The notes under the pieces were generated by a model that worked only from the letters and a program-made list of their open reading frames with translations, was not told the origin of the DNA and did no database searches. The position numbers and the translations under genes are program-made. A stretch of DNA of 64,000 bases. Origin: Hymenolepis diminuta. Taxonomy: Eukaryota > Platyhelminthes > Cestoda > Cyclophyllidea > Hymenolepididae. This document shows, one piece after another, positions 11,501 to 29,237 of this stretch (positions are counted from its first letter, which is position 1; each line of letters begins with the position of its first letter). The stretch covers positions 1,090,740-1,154,739 of the forward strand of contig CAADRB010000004.1 of NCBI GenBank assembly GCA_900708905.1. Reading direction: 5' to 3'.

Positions 11501-14159
11501 CTCAACAAGCTCTTCACGCGTCTTCCTGAGAAAAAACCTTCTTCTGGTGTTCAGTAAATAAAGTGAATTTCTAAATACTCTCTATTAATTAAATATCACT
11601 TATTTTATTTCTTTTATTAATAATAGTCATTTAACTGTTAAGATGGAGTGATATCAATCCACTTTCTCGTTCGTGCTGCGAAACTTCAGCGGTAGTTATT
11701 CCGGAAAGGGGTATTCTTTTAGTTGGGGATGAAAAACTAGAATTTGGAAAGAGCGCTCAGTTGCTGGAGGGTGACGTGGAAAATGGAAAGCCAGAACGAC
11801 TTAAATGGAGGAGCGTACCGCCAATGCGGAGCTCAAGAAAGCGTCCAGGAATAGCCTGCTTCGATGGATTTGTTTATGTTGCTGGGGGCAATTTGGCTGA
11901 AAATTCGGATGTTGAAAAGCTGTCTGTGTCAGAGTGTAATTTTCGGCTCCAATGGACAATCGTGTCACTTTTGAAGTCCCCTCTACATCAACCTTGTAAT
12001 CTCTTTGTTTTTGATGGTGAATTGTGCATTCTGCGTAAGCATCCTAAACAATTGACGCTCATCCCTAAACGACGAAATTCAAAATATCTTTTATTTATAT
12101 GCTTAGATGGTAATGGTGTAGTCCTGGAGTATTCGCCTGACAAATTACCCAATGTGAGTTAGAAATGTCTTTTACATATTCATTTATTTATTTACTTAAT
12201 TGCATCTTAGAATTTGGGCTTAAAAATAGGGAAGAAGAATTGGGCACTTTTATTTAATTTAAACAAAAAGGAGGTTAAAATAGGGTATTTTCATAGGGGA
12301 AGAGAAGGGCAAATTTGGTGATTTCAATTGTGAAATCGGGATTCCCTAGTAAATCCAGTTGCGGTAGAGTCTCTTTATCCTTACTAACTTAGGTTCTTGA
12401 GAGTTGGGATCACCGGGTAGAGCTTAGCTTTCCTGAAAAGTGGGTGAGAGTTATAGCGGATGTTGGTCCACAAGAGCGAAGGTTCGCGTTAATTTGCATT
12501 TTCTCAATCTCACAGCCACAATCTAGCTCAAACTCGCCTAATTTCAGAAGGGATGATCAAGTTTCAGTATTGACTAGTGGACTAGTATATTATAATTAAG
12601 TCCACTTGATGAAGAGAAGGTAATGTTAGCATTGCGAATGCCATTTGGAGGTAAAGATGTAAAACTTTGAGAATTGCGGTTACTTAGGGAGAGCAAAGTA
12701 AAATGAGAAGATTTCTTCCTTAAAAAGTGAGGTTAGCTCTGAAGATCGGTTACCAATTTGCTCAGTCTTATCCCTGACACTATTAAGATACCCGAGAGGA
12801 TGACTTTTGTTGAAGAAAAGTTTTCAAGAAAATTGGGGTACAATTACGCTGATTTGAATGAGCGGAGATTGGAATTCATTAGCTCTTTCATGGTTACATA
12901 TTTCACAAAACCGGTTCAAATTTGTTTGATACTAGAATAAATCCGACTTCTGGAATTGCGCAAGCCTAAAGAATGAATGTTCGCATCACTCCCATCTTCA
13001 TTTCTGCAGAGCGTTTGACCAGCAAGAGCTGAGATTAACAGCTTCGAAGCCGGTTGAAATCATTCAATTTGACAGAGCTCACAAAGCAGTGCTTTTGCTG
13101 AAGGCGATAGATTAATCCGATTATTTTTATGCATAGAAAAGCAAAAGATGCATTTTAAATGTGATAAGTCATCTGAAAAGTTAATGCAGTGAAATAGTCC
13201 ACTAAGGAGTGAATGTGAGTTTCCGAGTAGAGACGAGGAATATGGAAGAAGGGATGCTATATATTATACCAATCTTCTTACGGCTTAATTCCACTGAAGA
13301 AGAACCAGAGTGAATGAGAAAACTAGAAACACGTGTGTTCAAACTTTACAGGTCCGCATTTTTTTGCAGTAAACTGTCACGCTATGAAGAGGAGGGAAAT
13401 GGGAAGTGCTTTTAAGGTTAGTTTTTTGTCAAATGAGGGTGGGGAGGGTGGAGAGGAGCTATTTAAGGACAAAGTGGGAAAGAGTATTTTGTGAGATCAA
13501 CGTATAGTGATTCGAGCTATCGATTCGCGTCTGTGTATGTTCAGTGCAGCTTCAGGGCAAGTGCACGGGAGAACGATATGCCAACGTAAACCTTTTTGAT
13601 CTTTTACAAATGGAATCAGAGCATCCAGAGAGTCTTACTTTTCATATTGTTCACTTTTCACATAATTTATATTGTACATTGCGTCCCGTTACAATACATC
13701 AAAAATTAAAGCGCAGAATTTGAGCCGGAGGCTCCTGAAGGATTTTCGACCTGTAACGTTCAGGGTTTATTGATCTATTGATTTAATGTAGTGGTTGTCA
13801 AGACCAAGTAGTTAAAATTAGGTGCGATATTTTAAATTTGTTGATCTTCGTCACCACATGAGAGAAAGGAGACAGATGATGTGTGAATGAATGTCTTGAG
13901 GGAGAACAAAGAGGACGTCGAATTTGTAAGTTAATTAACTGTGAGAGTTTCAGGTTATACTAGAGAGGAAATTAATATCTAAGGGGTTAGACAACTGGGA
14001 CAAATTTATAATGAACTTGACAATGATTTGTAACATAATGTGATGCAATTTTAGGGTGACTCGTGGAAGGAGCTTAAAATTTTATCCGACTTTGCGGATT
14101 CAATTATTTTACAACGAGAAGCCCAATACACATATCCGCGGTGGAGTACAGAGGTTTGA
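8535..14159 (+). CDS. Kelch-propeller part of the KLHL gene, without BTB/BACK
   Basis: Exons: 8535-8621, 8710-8795, 8858-9089, 11441-11553 (alternative start 11423), 11690-12153 and 14055-14159 with stop TGA at 14157. The first four and most of the fifth mirror the left-arm exons; the remainder of the fifth and the last exon occur only here. Kelch marks include WICVLGGNTF, RIYVFGGRSN, KWRSVPPMRSSRKRPGIACF followed by FVYVAGGN, and the last-repeat tryptophan in GDSWKELKIL. About five repeats can be counted, one less than a full propeller, though some are weak. The reading frame is undamaged. No BTB or BACK exon lies upstream on this strand, since the spacer carries them in the opposite orientation. 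This is either a 5'-truncated duplicate or the true 3' end of the minus-strand gene misplaced in assembly. Confidence 0.8.
9555..9713 (-). repeat. Dispersed repeat, right-arm mirror copy
   Basis: Exact reverse complement of 2157-2315, adjacent to the poly-G run holding the N at 9718. Confidence 0.6.
10598..10619. repeat. (GA)11 microsatellite, mirror of 1251-1272
   Basis: Same unit count as the left-arm tract. Confidence 0.95.
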
Positions 14160-16782
14160 AATCTCGGAAACAGATCAGATGCGGTCAATATAGTAATGCT
14201 TATATGACATACTCATTTCAATTTTACACACAGCTTCTTGGTTAAGAATCGTTAATCTTCTCGATTAAATCACGTGAAAGGTAGATAAATTGCTTCAGAA
14301 AAAAGGTTTGTCTATCGCTTTCTTTGCACTGGGATGTTCAGGTATTTAATAGATAGAATTGAAGTTTCGATGCTTTCTCCCAGTCATCGTTGGTATTAGT
14401 ACTACCGAAGGTATGGATAAAAATTCACAGAAGTTAAAAAGTCGTCGATAGTCTCATCTATCGGAGTGACATAAACAACAAGGTAGAGAAATCAACCGGT
14501 TAACCGGTTCTAAATATTGTAGATGTAATCTCACCCATGAATCTGAGAGCTGGTTCACGAAATTGGAATATTAGGATATTATAGAGTGAATCATTCTTCT
14601 TATGAGAGTATGGACCATACAATGATTTTATAATGCAGATAAAGTCAGACTCTTGATGCCTTGACTTCATTACTAACTTGTCCTTGATCCCCTCCCCTGT
14701 TTCATATCTTATTGAGCTCATTTGCTGTCCCCTAATTCTGATGTATTAATATTATTAGAATTTGAAGAGGTTTTTTTGCCCTGTCATGGGCAGTGCAAAT
14801 AAGATATAGGTTTTACTCGGTGGAAAGTGTCCAAACGCGGAAGATCCCAAAACATCAAAGTAGGGGGTGAAACCGGAGTTGTGGAGTGGAGTATGAATGG
14901 ATAGTAATTAAAAGACACTTAATTATTGGACGCATTGGGTCGTTTCTCCCCCCTTATAGCGTAGAAGAAGAATCTAAATGATATAGTTCACTATGCAATA
15001 TTTATGTTCGGAGCTCATTTATTAAAGCATTTTCCAACGCTCATCCTAACTAGACCTAACCAGTGCGGTCGGTCATTCCTCTCAGTGGGTGTGCGCCGAT
15101 GGAATCGACCCCGTGATCTCTGGCATGACACAACTGATCCTATAGGATTTTTATGTTTCAGTGTTAGCATTCAACCAATATTGTAAAGAGCTGTGCGATT
15201 TCAAAATCTTATTCCAGTCTTCTATTTCTGCACGTGGTTACTGCGGCAAGGGAAGTGGGGAACAGAGGATATCTAACCAGCAAGGTCTTTCCCCAAGATC
15301 TAGGTGGAAAACGCACACGGTTGATGCTCACGCAAAAAAGAAGCGAAAATTGGAATACAAAGATCCCCCATTTAAGTTCATAAAAGGGATGGGTTGATAA
15401 TGCTATGAGTGGGAAAATATGGTTCTACCCGTAATTATCCTTATGAAGGTTGGTATGATCTTTACTCCACAGTGAGGAGATAAAAGTAGCAAATATACTT
15501 CACGAGATCTTCCATTTTTATCGTAATATCCGAGTGAGGGAATGGAGTAACTAAAAAATAGGTAGTTGGCGAAAAATTCTGCCACTCTGATCTTCGTTAA
15601 TCTGAGAAGGCTGCAGATATCTTCCAGCATAGGTAAGGACATTTCGTTTGATAAATTGAAAACGCTCTTGAAGCATGTGATTTTCTGGATTCTTCTCTGA
15701 AAACCAATGCAAATGTCCCAAGGTCTTTACTAGGAAGGACCATGTAAAGGTGAATCTAACGTGTCTTGTGAGATTTGACCAGACCCATGTATAACCGCTA
15801 GACCCAATGACTGCTTTGATCCTTGGAATCTATCCAGACCCGGAGTTGTAAAATAGGAAAACGTAATTTGGTAAGGAGGTGACTATTTATTTATAAAGAA
15901 CTAAAGTACATCTAATTTAAGGATTGGATGGGCGTTATGAATACACATATCAATTGGTCCAAGGCGGCATTCATCTAGACTGGTGGAAAAGAGCCAATAT
16001 TTGGGACACTAGTCTTGAGCTCTCTGTACCTGTCTCGCTCTCGTCAATCTCGATGAGTAAGATTATTTAGGCTAGGCATTGTTTCGTCGAACCAGAATTA
16101 GAAAATGGAAAGTGTTTTTGTGTGATGTCCTATAATCTAAGAGACGTATGGCATGCTGTTAGCGAGGCCGATAAAACAGCTGGAATGCGTATTAGTGACA
16201 AAATCGGGGTAAAACGATTGAATTCTACCATGACCTCTGAAGATACTATTAATCGAGCAGTGATGTGTCCATACACACAAAGATAAATTACATCAACCGG
16301 CACTGCCTATCGGACATCCTCTATTCTCCAGTTCATTCGGGCGCATCTGGATTGATTAGGAAATTGAGAACTAGTAGTGCTTTAGCCTACAGAATCTAGA
16401 GACCAGGGTGATTTATTCTCTCGAAAATAATGCTAGGGGAGCAGCTTTAACTCCTAACATCTGCACGAACAAAAGGCAACTGGCGATATTTGTTTCCACC
16501 TTAAAAGCCGAATATTGTCATCTTGTAGAAAATACGGAACGATTTTCGTGGGATCGATTTTCTCCCTAATAAATACGTTGAGAAAACAAAATCCATTAGA
16601 AACAGGTGCTTAATACGTACGCCAAAACAGATAAGATAAAACTGCTGGGGATATTCCAGTTGGTGGCACAGTCGTTTCTAATTGTCAGCAATTATGATTA
16701 TATAAATTATAGCGGTAACTTTACAATCCACCGGAACTATGTACAAAAGTCGTGCTAATCTCCAGTTTTCCATAGTTGCCTT
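14160..16782. other. Intergenic DNA after the Kelch stop
   Basis: No coding exon recognised between the Kelch stop and the candidate minus-strand gene. It contains one SINE-like copy (15000-15141). No canonical AATAAA was found close after the Kelch stop. Confidence 0.4.
15000..15141 (-). repeat. SINE-like repeat copy
   Basis: On the minus strand it reads a tRNA-like segment with CCAGAGATCACGGGGTCGATT, then CCATCGGCGCACACCCACTG, then a tail shared with the copy at 7965-8167. Confidence 0.5.
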
Positions 16783-17320
16783 TTAAACAATTTTGAGCGA
16801 AGATTGAAACTGTACCTATCAACGTGAAATAGTAGAGAATGGAGAAACTCACATTATATGATTTAGATAGCTGAGGTAAGTTGATGTCCAACTTAAAGGC
16901 AGAAATTTGGGTTAAATAGGTGGGATAAAATGATACACAAGTCGTGGGAATATTTAACCGTAGGCCTGTTGTGGATACTACACAAATTGGTCCTTGTCTA
17001 AGCTCGTGCAACTCTTCAAGAGTCCAACTTTCTTCGGACAAGTGCATAAGCCTCTAGTAAAATAGGCTGCCCAAAAATCGGGCTAGGCTACTTCAAATAA
17101 TTGAAAAGATAGTGGATATGATCTGGGGAGAATTTTATGAAAGGTTCAGTAATTGTGTCCATAAATAATGCTACCCTACAGAAATACTGCTCGCTGAGTG
17201 GTTGGGAGGCATCTGGACTGATCTTCATTTTTGCTTGATACGGTCGCACTTTTTCTCTTTAACAGACTTGATGGCATCATACATTCCGTAAGCATATACA
17301 AAAACCGTATGAATTCAGCA
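16783..17320 (-). CDS. Candidate multi-exon gene of unknown function
   Basis: I do not recognise the product. Two exons join in phase: 17180-17320 (acceptor TAG, donor GTAGGG, phase 2) and 16853-17051 (acceptor GAG-type AG, donor GTGAGT, phase 0). The second holds ESWTLEELHELRQGPICVV and YLTQISAFKLDINLPQLSKS. A possible terminal exon 16783-16815, after a 37-bp intron, adds ten codons and a stop. In the first exon a second frame is also open (YGMYDAIKSVKEKKCDRIKQ then stop at 17224), so the frame there is not settled. No start exon was found. It lies tail-to-tail with the plus-strand Kelch exons and head-to-head with the cathepsin gene, 426 bp from its ATG. Confidence 0.35.
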
Positions 17321-17569
17321 CTAGATTAACATTAGCACTATGTGAAAGTGAATATTTCGTAATTTTACTAACCATTTAGTCTGCACTGCAAAAAATAAGA
17401 TAAATCATTATGATTGAGGGTCTAAATTTAATTCAAGTTGGAGAGGGAATACGTAAATATGGACATAAGAATCCTCTCGTTTGAATTATGATAGCACTAA
17501 TCCAGCAAGCAATTCATAAAGATATAAAACCTTTCTCTTAGTAGTTAAAAACAGAGACCAATTTGTAGG

Positions 17570-17577
17570 TATAAATA
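17570..17577 (+). promoter_or_regulatory. Possible TATA box of the cathepsin gene
   Basis: TATAAATA lies about 170 bp before the ATG at 17746. Position is plausible for a promoter if the leader is about 140 nt; no transcription start can be read. An AG preceded by pyrimidines just before the ATG (17743-17744) could instead mean the leader is spliced. Confidence 0.3.
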
Positions 17578-17745
17578 ATCAACTCTCCGGTAATTGTCCA
17601 CATTCATCATATATACAAATGTCCATCGACTGTTTACATTCGTCACTGACATTGTTTACCATTAAAAGGAGCGTTCACTGCTCAGTCTGGCTAAATCTCA
17701 CTGTTGATTTTTGCTTGTTCACTAATAATCGGTTGAGGGTGCAGA

Positions 17746-22691
<4,946 letters not shown>

Positions 22692-22811
22692 ATTTTAATT
22701 TGTTAACAACAAAAGCACATTTTCACACCCCATTCATTTGCTAAAGTTTTTTAATTAATTGTCTAAAAACTATACATATTCACTATTTCGTTTCCCCATT
22801 TTATTATTAAC

Positions 22812-22817
22812 AATAAA
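22812..22817 (+). terminator. Polyadenylation signal AATAAA of the cathepsin gene
   Basis: Canonical hexamer about 120 nt after the stop codon. Confidence 0.6.
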
Positions 22818-25800
22818 TGTATTCGTATTCTTATTTTATTGTTTAAGTCATATTTATCTTTAATAGCGCTTGTATCGGTCACTGCGCCATCGGCTCACAT
22901 ACTTTTAATTAAATCGAAAACCATAATGATCTGCGATGGTATTTTGGGAGTCTCGACGTATGTTCTTAGAAGCATTTTTGCACACAGATTTGCACGAAGC
23001 TTTAAGCCTGAATGAACAACTCATTCAACATATATCTTTGTCCCTGAGGTTAAGATATTGCAAACGAAGGAAGTTAATATACCTCGGTTTCTTTATTGCC
23101 ATTGTGGTTTGGTCGTCATCATGTTAAATTCATTAATTAGAATAACTGCGTGGCATTTAAATCTAACATAATTTTTTGGGAAACTGAGTTACTTAACGCA
23201 TTAAATGTATATTAGAGTGCGATTCATCGTTGAAATATGAACGCAAATAAGGTATCTGGATATAAGTGAGTTTCTCTTCAACTATCGCCCATATTGAACT
23301 AAAACCTGATTAATCTAATCGTACTTTTTATTCACTGACCTCTTATAAGGATCCTGATTCAGATTTAATTTTCTTGGATCACGGATGTATTAATGTAAGT
23401 TTTAAGGTTTCACAGTTGATGAAATAAGGTGATTACCATTCACGATTACTGTTAAGCTCCAAAGGGATGGACTTGAATGGAATTTCTACTGTACAAAATC
23501 ATTTTATTCGGTACTTGAAATGAGTGCTAATATATGAATTAAATCCTGTTACAAATCCTCGCAGTAGCACTCGTTTGCACAGTATCCAAGGCAACAGCGT
23601 TGAGGTGAAATATGTGTAAGCTAGTTAATAGTAAGCTAGTTCACTACTGCTAAGAGTATTACTACTTAAGAGTGTTACCATATTTCCGATTAAAAACACT
23701 GACTTATTATACTGTACCGTAGTGCATGAAATACTTTCCATATATACTCAGTGTTTTGTAGTAGGGAAAAGCGCTCCTGATTCAACGGACAACGTAGTTT
23801 CGCAAGTTATCTGCGCATATCCAATGACCAACTGCATTTAACGCAAATTATTCATTCAGAAATGGGACGCGTTTTCGAGTTCCCTTCTTCATTAGTTTTG
23901 GAATTATGATTCCTAACTATTTTTATGACTTGTATTTGGTAGAACGCAAAAATTTTCAGATGTAATGTTTTTTTAACCTTCAACTGACTCACTAAAGTCG
24001 ATGAGAGCATACAGTGCTCAAGATAGAGTCTGTTAGGATTAAAGGTATTTTTTCTCAATCATTTCCTGACATTTACTCCACTTTTCCAAATCTGCATAAA
24101 TTCACTCATCGTAAATCAAGGGCGGAGCGGAGTGACTCCTCATTCTCCGATTACTTCTCTAATTATAACCTTATCTTTTGACGAGTCAACAACTAGGGCG
24201 GCAACTGAGAGTAGCTGTAAAAGGCAATAAGGGCTAGCTCTCTATTATTAACAATGACCTTATAAGTATGTATAACTGAATGCGCAATCACGCATGGGTT
24301 TAGGTGAAGAAATTTCTTGCCTCTTTATGATTGGATAATACAAGAGCACTATTGAACCTACAAAGCCATTTTGATTGTTGCGAGATTTTTAAATGAGGCT
24401 CATTCGCATAAATTAGATGGATTGTTTTAACTTTACAGAAAGTAATATCGAAGTAAATATCACTACTTTTTAACTAATATCTATGAGAAAGGAAACCTTA
24501 AAGATTGGGCATGGCATGTTTTATTTAAATTTCGATTTATGCACAAACATTTGCTTGCAGTTTCTTAAACCACTCGAGACCCCATTATCTAATCTGTGAT
24601 CTTGAGTTATGCATGGTAGTTCTTTATGATTTTCGCATCAATCAGAGTCTGTAATTCTATGTTTATCCATCACCATTATACTTGAGGAATTGCTTTACCA
24701 ACTACTCATGAACCTATAACTATACATGTTCTTTAACATTTAAGCCCATGATGATGATGTAACTATTAATACTTATTTACTATAGAATAATCGCCAGATC
24801 GTGATTATGAATTTCGAATATGAGCCACTCGGCATTCAAAATACACACAAGCCTGAAAAAAAAGTAATCACATTCTCTATATAAATTGGTGATCAACACA
24901 TATTTATTCAAACAGTGATTCATCTTAGCTTTTCTAAAAGTGCCAACTGTCAATCTACCAATTCAACCGTTGAAAAGGGATGCCACTAAAAAGAATATGG
25001 GAAGTTTGTTAATATTTTCGGTCCTTTTTGCGTATGTGTCTCGTTTTCTTAAAGAGTTTTATTTAAGCTAAGAGATTTGAATGCCCTTCGTTTCGTTTTG
25101 GATCTTAGCTCTGATGGGCAAGTATTAACGGTTACAATTGGTTTTAGTTTCTAGAGCGTTTGGTTGTATTTTAAATCATTTATCAATTCTGATAGGTGAA
25201 GAGGACAATCAGAATTAACAGCAGGCAAATTGTTGGGTGGTGGTGCTACTCCTATCTTTGGAATTACAGAGCTGCAGCTAGTACAAATCAGTAATAACGT
25301 TCTTTTAACCAACCATAGATAAGTTTATATTATTCAATGCCAGACCTATTCTGCACCTTATATATTTAATTTTCCCAAACTATCAAAGAGTTCATGTATA
25401 CTAAAAGTTCATTTTTTGTTGTTGTAAATGTGAAAGTTCTATAATTTATTAATGGGACTTTTTCTTCACCTGCTTTATTCTTGAAAACGAACCATTCACA
25501 ATGATCAAAGATTAGTATAATGTTGTTGAAAAAGGAGATCTTCAGAAATTTAAAGTGACACACTAAATGAATCTCGGAAAACGATTGTTCAAATACAAAA
25601 TGGTGATTAAGCATTGATAGAGGACACAGTGCTAATACAGTCAAAAACCATCATGTAAACTCAAGACCACAGATTCTATAACGGAGTATCGAGCGGTTTA
25701 AGAGGTTGGCGATTGTTGATTGACGTCTCTAGTGTCTATTTATAAAATTGGTTAAAACCGTAAAGGGCACTCGGAAGATTGACTTCTTAAAAACGGCGTA

Positions 25801-27559
25801 AGCACAATTTTATTTTAGATTCATCTTCAAAAAACACAATGAAGGTGTTGCATAACCAAAATGAAGTGGTTCTCTTTTCTGTATCCAAACTGAAGAGGAC
25901 TTTGAAATATCACCAAATCATATTATATATACACTTTTGCATTAATTTGAATCGTCTTTATCTCTTGTATTTAACCTATTGCGATTTAAAAATAAATGGT
26001 TAATTGGCTGATGCAAGTTCACCCAAGATCCAAAAACGTTCAGGGAATTTATATCACTTTATTTTTTCTCTATGCAGTAGACACAATTTGTGTGCCAATA
26101 TGGTAATTATCAGTATGCGACGAAATTTGCATAAATTTGCAATTTATTTCTTATTATGGCACGGGAGGAGGCTTCTCATGCAGTCCTTGTTTCTGATAAG
26201 AAGAAATTTAATACCAAATGCGTAATGACGTCTTCTAAATAGACGGGGCCTTTTAAACGTCATAGAGATGCATGTATTCACGTGTTAACTAAGTTACTAT
26301 CCTTCGTAAGTAACCCAGCAAGTGCAAAGGGTCTTTAAGAGAAAAAAGACAAAATATTTTTGATAGCCTATCAAATTGCTTTCTTAACTACGGTCATTTT
26401 CATAGAGGGTTCAACGAACTTAATGAAATCGTCTCTTTTGTAAATAAACTACATGCACTATTTTGATTTATTTAGATTGAACAAGGGAAGTTTCGAAAAC
26501 CTAATAACACAAATTCCCGAAGAAATTCTGCAGTAGTGCGCTTAAAGGATAAATTATCTAAATGTATGACTAGGAAGCAATAGAACGTCCGTTCCTACCG
26601 ATTCCTTCTTGATCTATATCCTTTTTTCATCTCCAGCTTATTGATTTTTATTGTGTTAAGACACGAAATCACGTGAAAATAAGCGAGAGCGTACATTATG
26701 TCGAAAATAATTGCATTGTATTCATTTTACGGTGTTATATTCAATCTTCTGACATCTTACCCCATTTCTATACTATGATGTTAAATGTTTAGTAGATAAA
26801 TCAAATGCCATTTAGATGAGAAATAGATACGTTCCATCTCTGTTAACAGTTCAATAAATAAAATATATAATTAATCTTTACGATATCCGATTTCGTAAAA
26901 TCTCGTTAATTACTGCTGTGGTGATATAAAAATTTCGACCAGCAAATTTAAATAGCGCAATCGTCCGATTAAAACAAGAATAGATTTTTTTACCCCCTTC
27001 TTCTATTGCATGCCAAAGGTATTAAGCAAGTGAATGAATTAAAATTTGTTTTCACCATCACCCAGCTAATAAAACCAATTTAGAGTAAAGATAACACGTC
27101 TCAGCGATGAAAGTCAAGCCGAGATAGGAATTGACAATGAGAGCTCTTAAATCCAGTTTAAAAAGAGTACAAATACGCGAATAGAGTACGAATTAGACAG
27201 GCGTACACCCATCAAAAAGGTCACTTTATAGGATTAGAGTTCATAAATGTTACAGCTGATCGCATTTGCTCAGCTGATGGTAACTTTCGAATTGGCAAAA
27301 CACTCCGAATTATTACTTTTTTTTACATTTTGCTCTGTTCATTGTATCGGACCCATTTAAGGACCTCAATCTGGATCGTACATCAGTCAATATTTTGTGC
27401 TAAGCAAACTTCAAGACACAAGCGCATTTTCCTCTGCACCTTCTGCTTTCAACCTTTACAAAAACAGAACGTGAAACTGTTAATGGTTGAAACTTACAAT
27501 TTTTTTAACAAAACAAATAACCTAGAACTTTTTCTATATACTCTCCTTCGGCTTCTATC
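22818..27559. other. Gene-poor intergenic DNA
   Basis: AT-rich, frequent stops in all frames; no exon, RNA gene or clear repeat recognised beyond a small SINE-like head fragment at 22872-22891. Confidence 0.4.
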
Positions 27560-28664
27560 ACCTACTCAATTCGAGTCCGAAAGCGATTGCAAGCTTTCAC
27601 CAGATCAGGTAGTCTGTAATGATGTTCTCCATTCCTCGGACTTTTGCCTCCATCAGAGAGAGAGAGAGGATTTAATGTAATAGGATGCTTATTAACTTCC
27701 TTTTCAACCACGCCCCATCTCATCCCACAAGTAATAATGCAAAGGATTAAGATCTGGTGAGTAGCTAGGACTCGGCCATCCAATCTCGAGTTTTGAGGGC
27801 TTTATGGGATAGAGCCAAATCTTGTTCGAAGGCGTGGGGGAGAGAAAGAGTCTTACATTATCTACGCTGTCTATCCAATGCGGCTTAACAACACCAGTTT
27901 GAAGAGTCTCCACATAGGTATCTGCATCGACTCTAAGGCCCTGTGTAAAAAATTGACGAGTCATAACGTGTTCCTCCCCCCTCCCCGGTCCCCCTCCCGC
28001 AGTGCCAACAACACCAAAAACCATCACTGTTGCTGGAAACTTTGTGCACATGCATGACAGTTGCAACTTCGGTGGGGTCTGCTCGCACATAGCCACCTAT
28101 TATTTCTCCCATTGACTTTTTCATCCCGATCGAAGTGTTTTCCGTCGGAAAAAAACCAAAGACACTCCTGTCATTCTGGGTGCTTCAACCTGTTTAAGAG
28201 TCGTTTTGCACACATTAAACGATTCTCTTGAGCTGTTTTTGTCCACATAAACTGATCTCGCCTAAGAACGTATGAGATTTGTATCCCAGATCTTGATGAA
28301 CAACATTTCTTATACATTGTTACTCCTTCAGACATTTGAAGATCTTTGGCAAGATGTCGTGCATTGACTTCCCACTATTTTCGTCCATCACGCCATGCCA
28401 TCCACTCCTCTCGCAAACTCACGTGTTCTGAGTGAGTCAGCAGAACGTTGACAATGCTCTTTTCCTCGTGATGTCCAGTTCATCTTCATTGTTTTCATTC
28501 AGCAGTCCTTTTGTAACTTTGCAAATGAAAGATGTGGTGACTTTCAGAAACCTTGCAATTTCTAAATACCTGTGTTTCGCTTTTGTAGACACTAGTAGAG
28601 CATGTGTTTTCATTTCACTAATTATAGTAGTATCTGCCACGAGATCTTGTGATATAAAAAACAT
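27560..28664 (-). pseudogene. Mariner-type (Tc1/mariner superfamily) transposase, decayed
   Basis: Read on the minus strand, a helix-turn-helix N-terminus comes first (EIARFLKVTTSFICKVTKGL near 28600-28500). The catalytic part follows: PATVMVFGVVGTAGG, then FFTQGLRVDADTYVETLQTG, VVKPHWIDSVDNV and SYSPDLNPLHYYLWDEM near 27990-27720. Frames shift several times and stops intervene. The first catalytic Asp block (an SDEK-like site) reads FFRRKT, and the second (QDSAP-like) reads LFLSPTPSNK, so two acidic residues are lost. Terminal inverted repeats were not found. It lies between the cathepsin and capping-protein genes. Confidence 0.85.
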
Positions 28665-29237
28665 TAATCATTATCGGGTTAGTTTAAAATACAAAAATAC
28701 AGGTGCCCTCAGATACCTTACTTATCCTGTATGACCGTCGCCCGTTACTATTCCCCCATCTCACCGTCAATAACAAACTCATGGCTCACGCTATTGATCA
28801 CGTAAAAACGATGGAATTTTTGGAATACGAATAGAAATAAGCACCCAAACATCAACCCAAATAACTCTGATAATCAATTCTAGTAAATTGGATATTGCGA
28901 CTAAGATAACATCTCGCAGTTTGAGAAGCCCATCAAGTCGAGTCCCAAAGCCAGTCAAGTCCACCTTGTACATAAATTTTCCTACAATAGAGCATGAATA
29001 AGACAGAAATACAGATTTCAGCAGAAAGACCATTTCATTGGTAACACGATATCAAATTAGGTGAATGGTGGGATGGTGGAGGAAAGAATAGGTGCACACA
29101 ATGGTAAAAAAGGCGGGTTAGATAGGAGAGGAAAGGAGTGATGAATGGGAACTTTGTTGTGTACTGAGCTGTCCAACTGCAGATATCCCTGGACTGATAT
29201 TTGGACCTTTAGCAGACCATTCAGACATTCAAGAAGT
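28665..29237. other. Intergenic DNA and probable 3' UTR of the capping-protein gene
   Basis: The part next to 29238 should be the 3' UTR of the minus-strand gene; no AATAAA was seen in it. Nothing else recognised. Confidence 0.4.

Larger units (their letters stand above)
8079..11869. repeat. Right arm of the large inverted repeat
   Basis: This is the reverse complement of 1-3791, separated from it by a 4287-bp spacer (3792-8078). It carries the same Kelch exons, here on the plus strand. The arm ends at 11869 only because the window starts at base 1: the open exon that crosses this point (11690-12153) continues without a break. The N in the poly-G run at 9718 is the exact mirror of the N at 2152. 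Confidence 0.97.
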
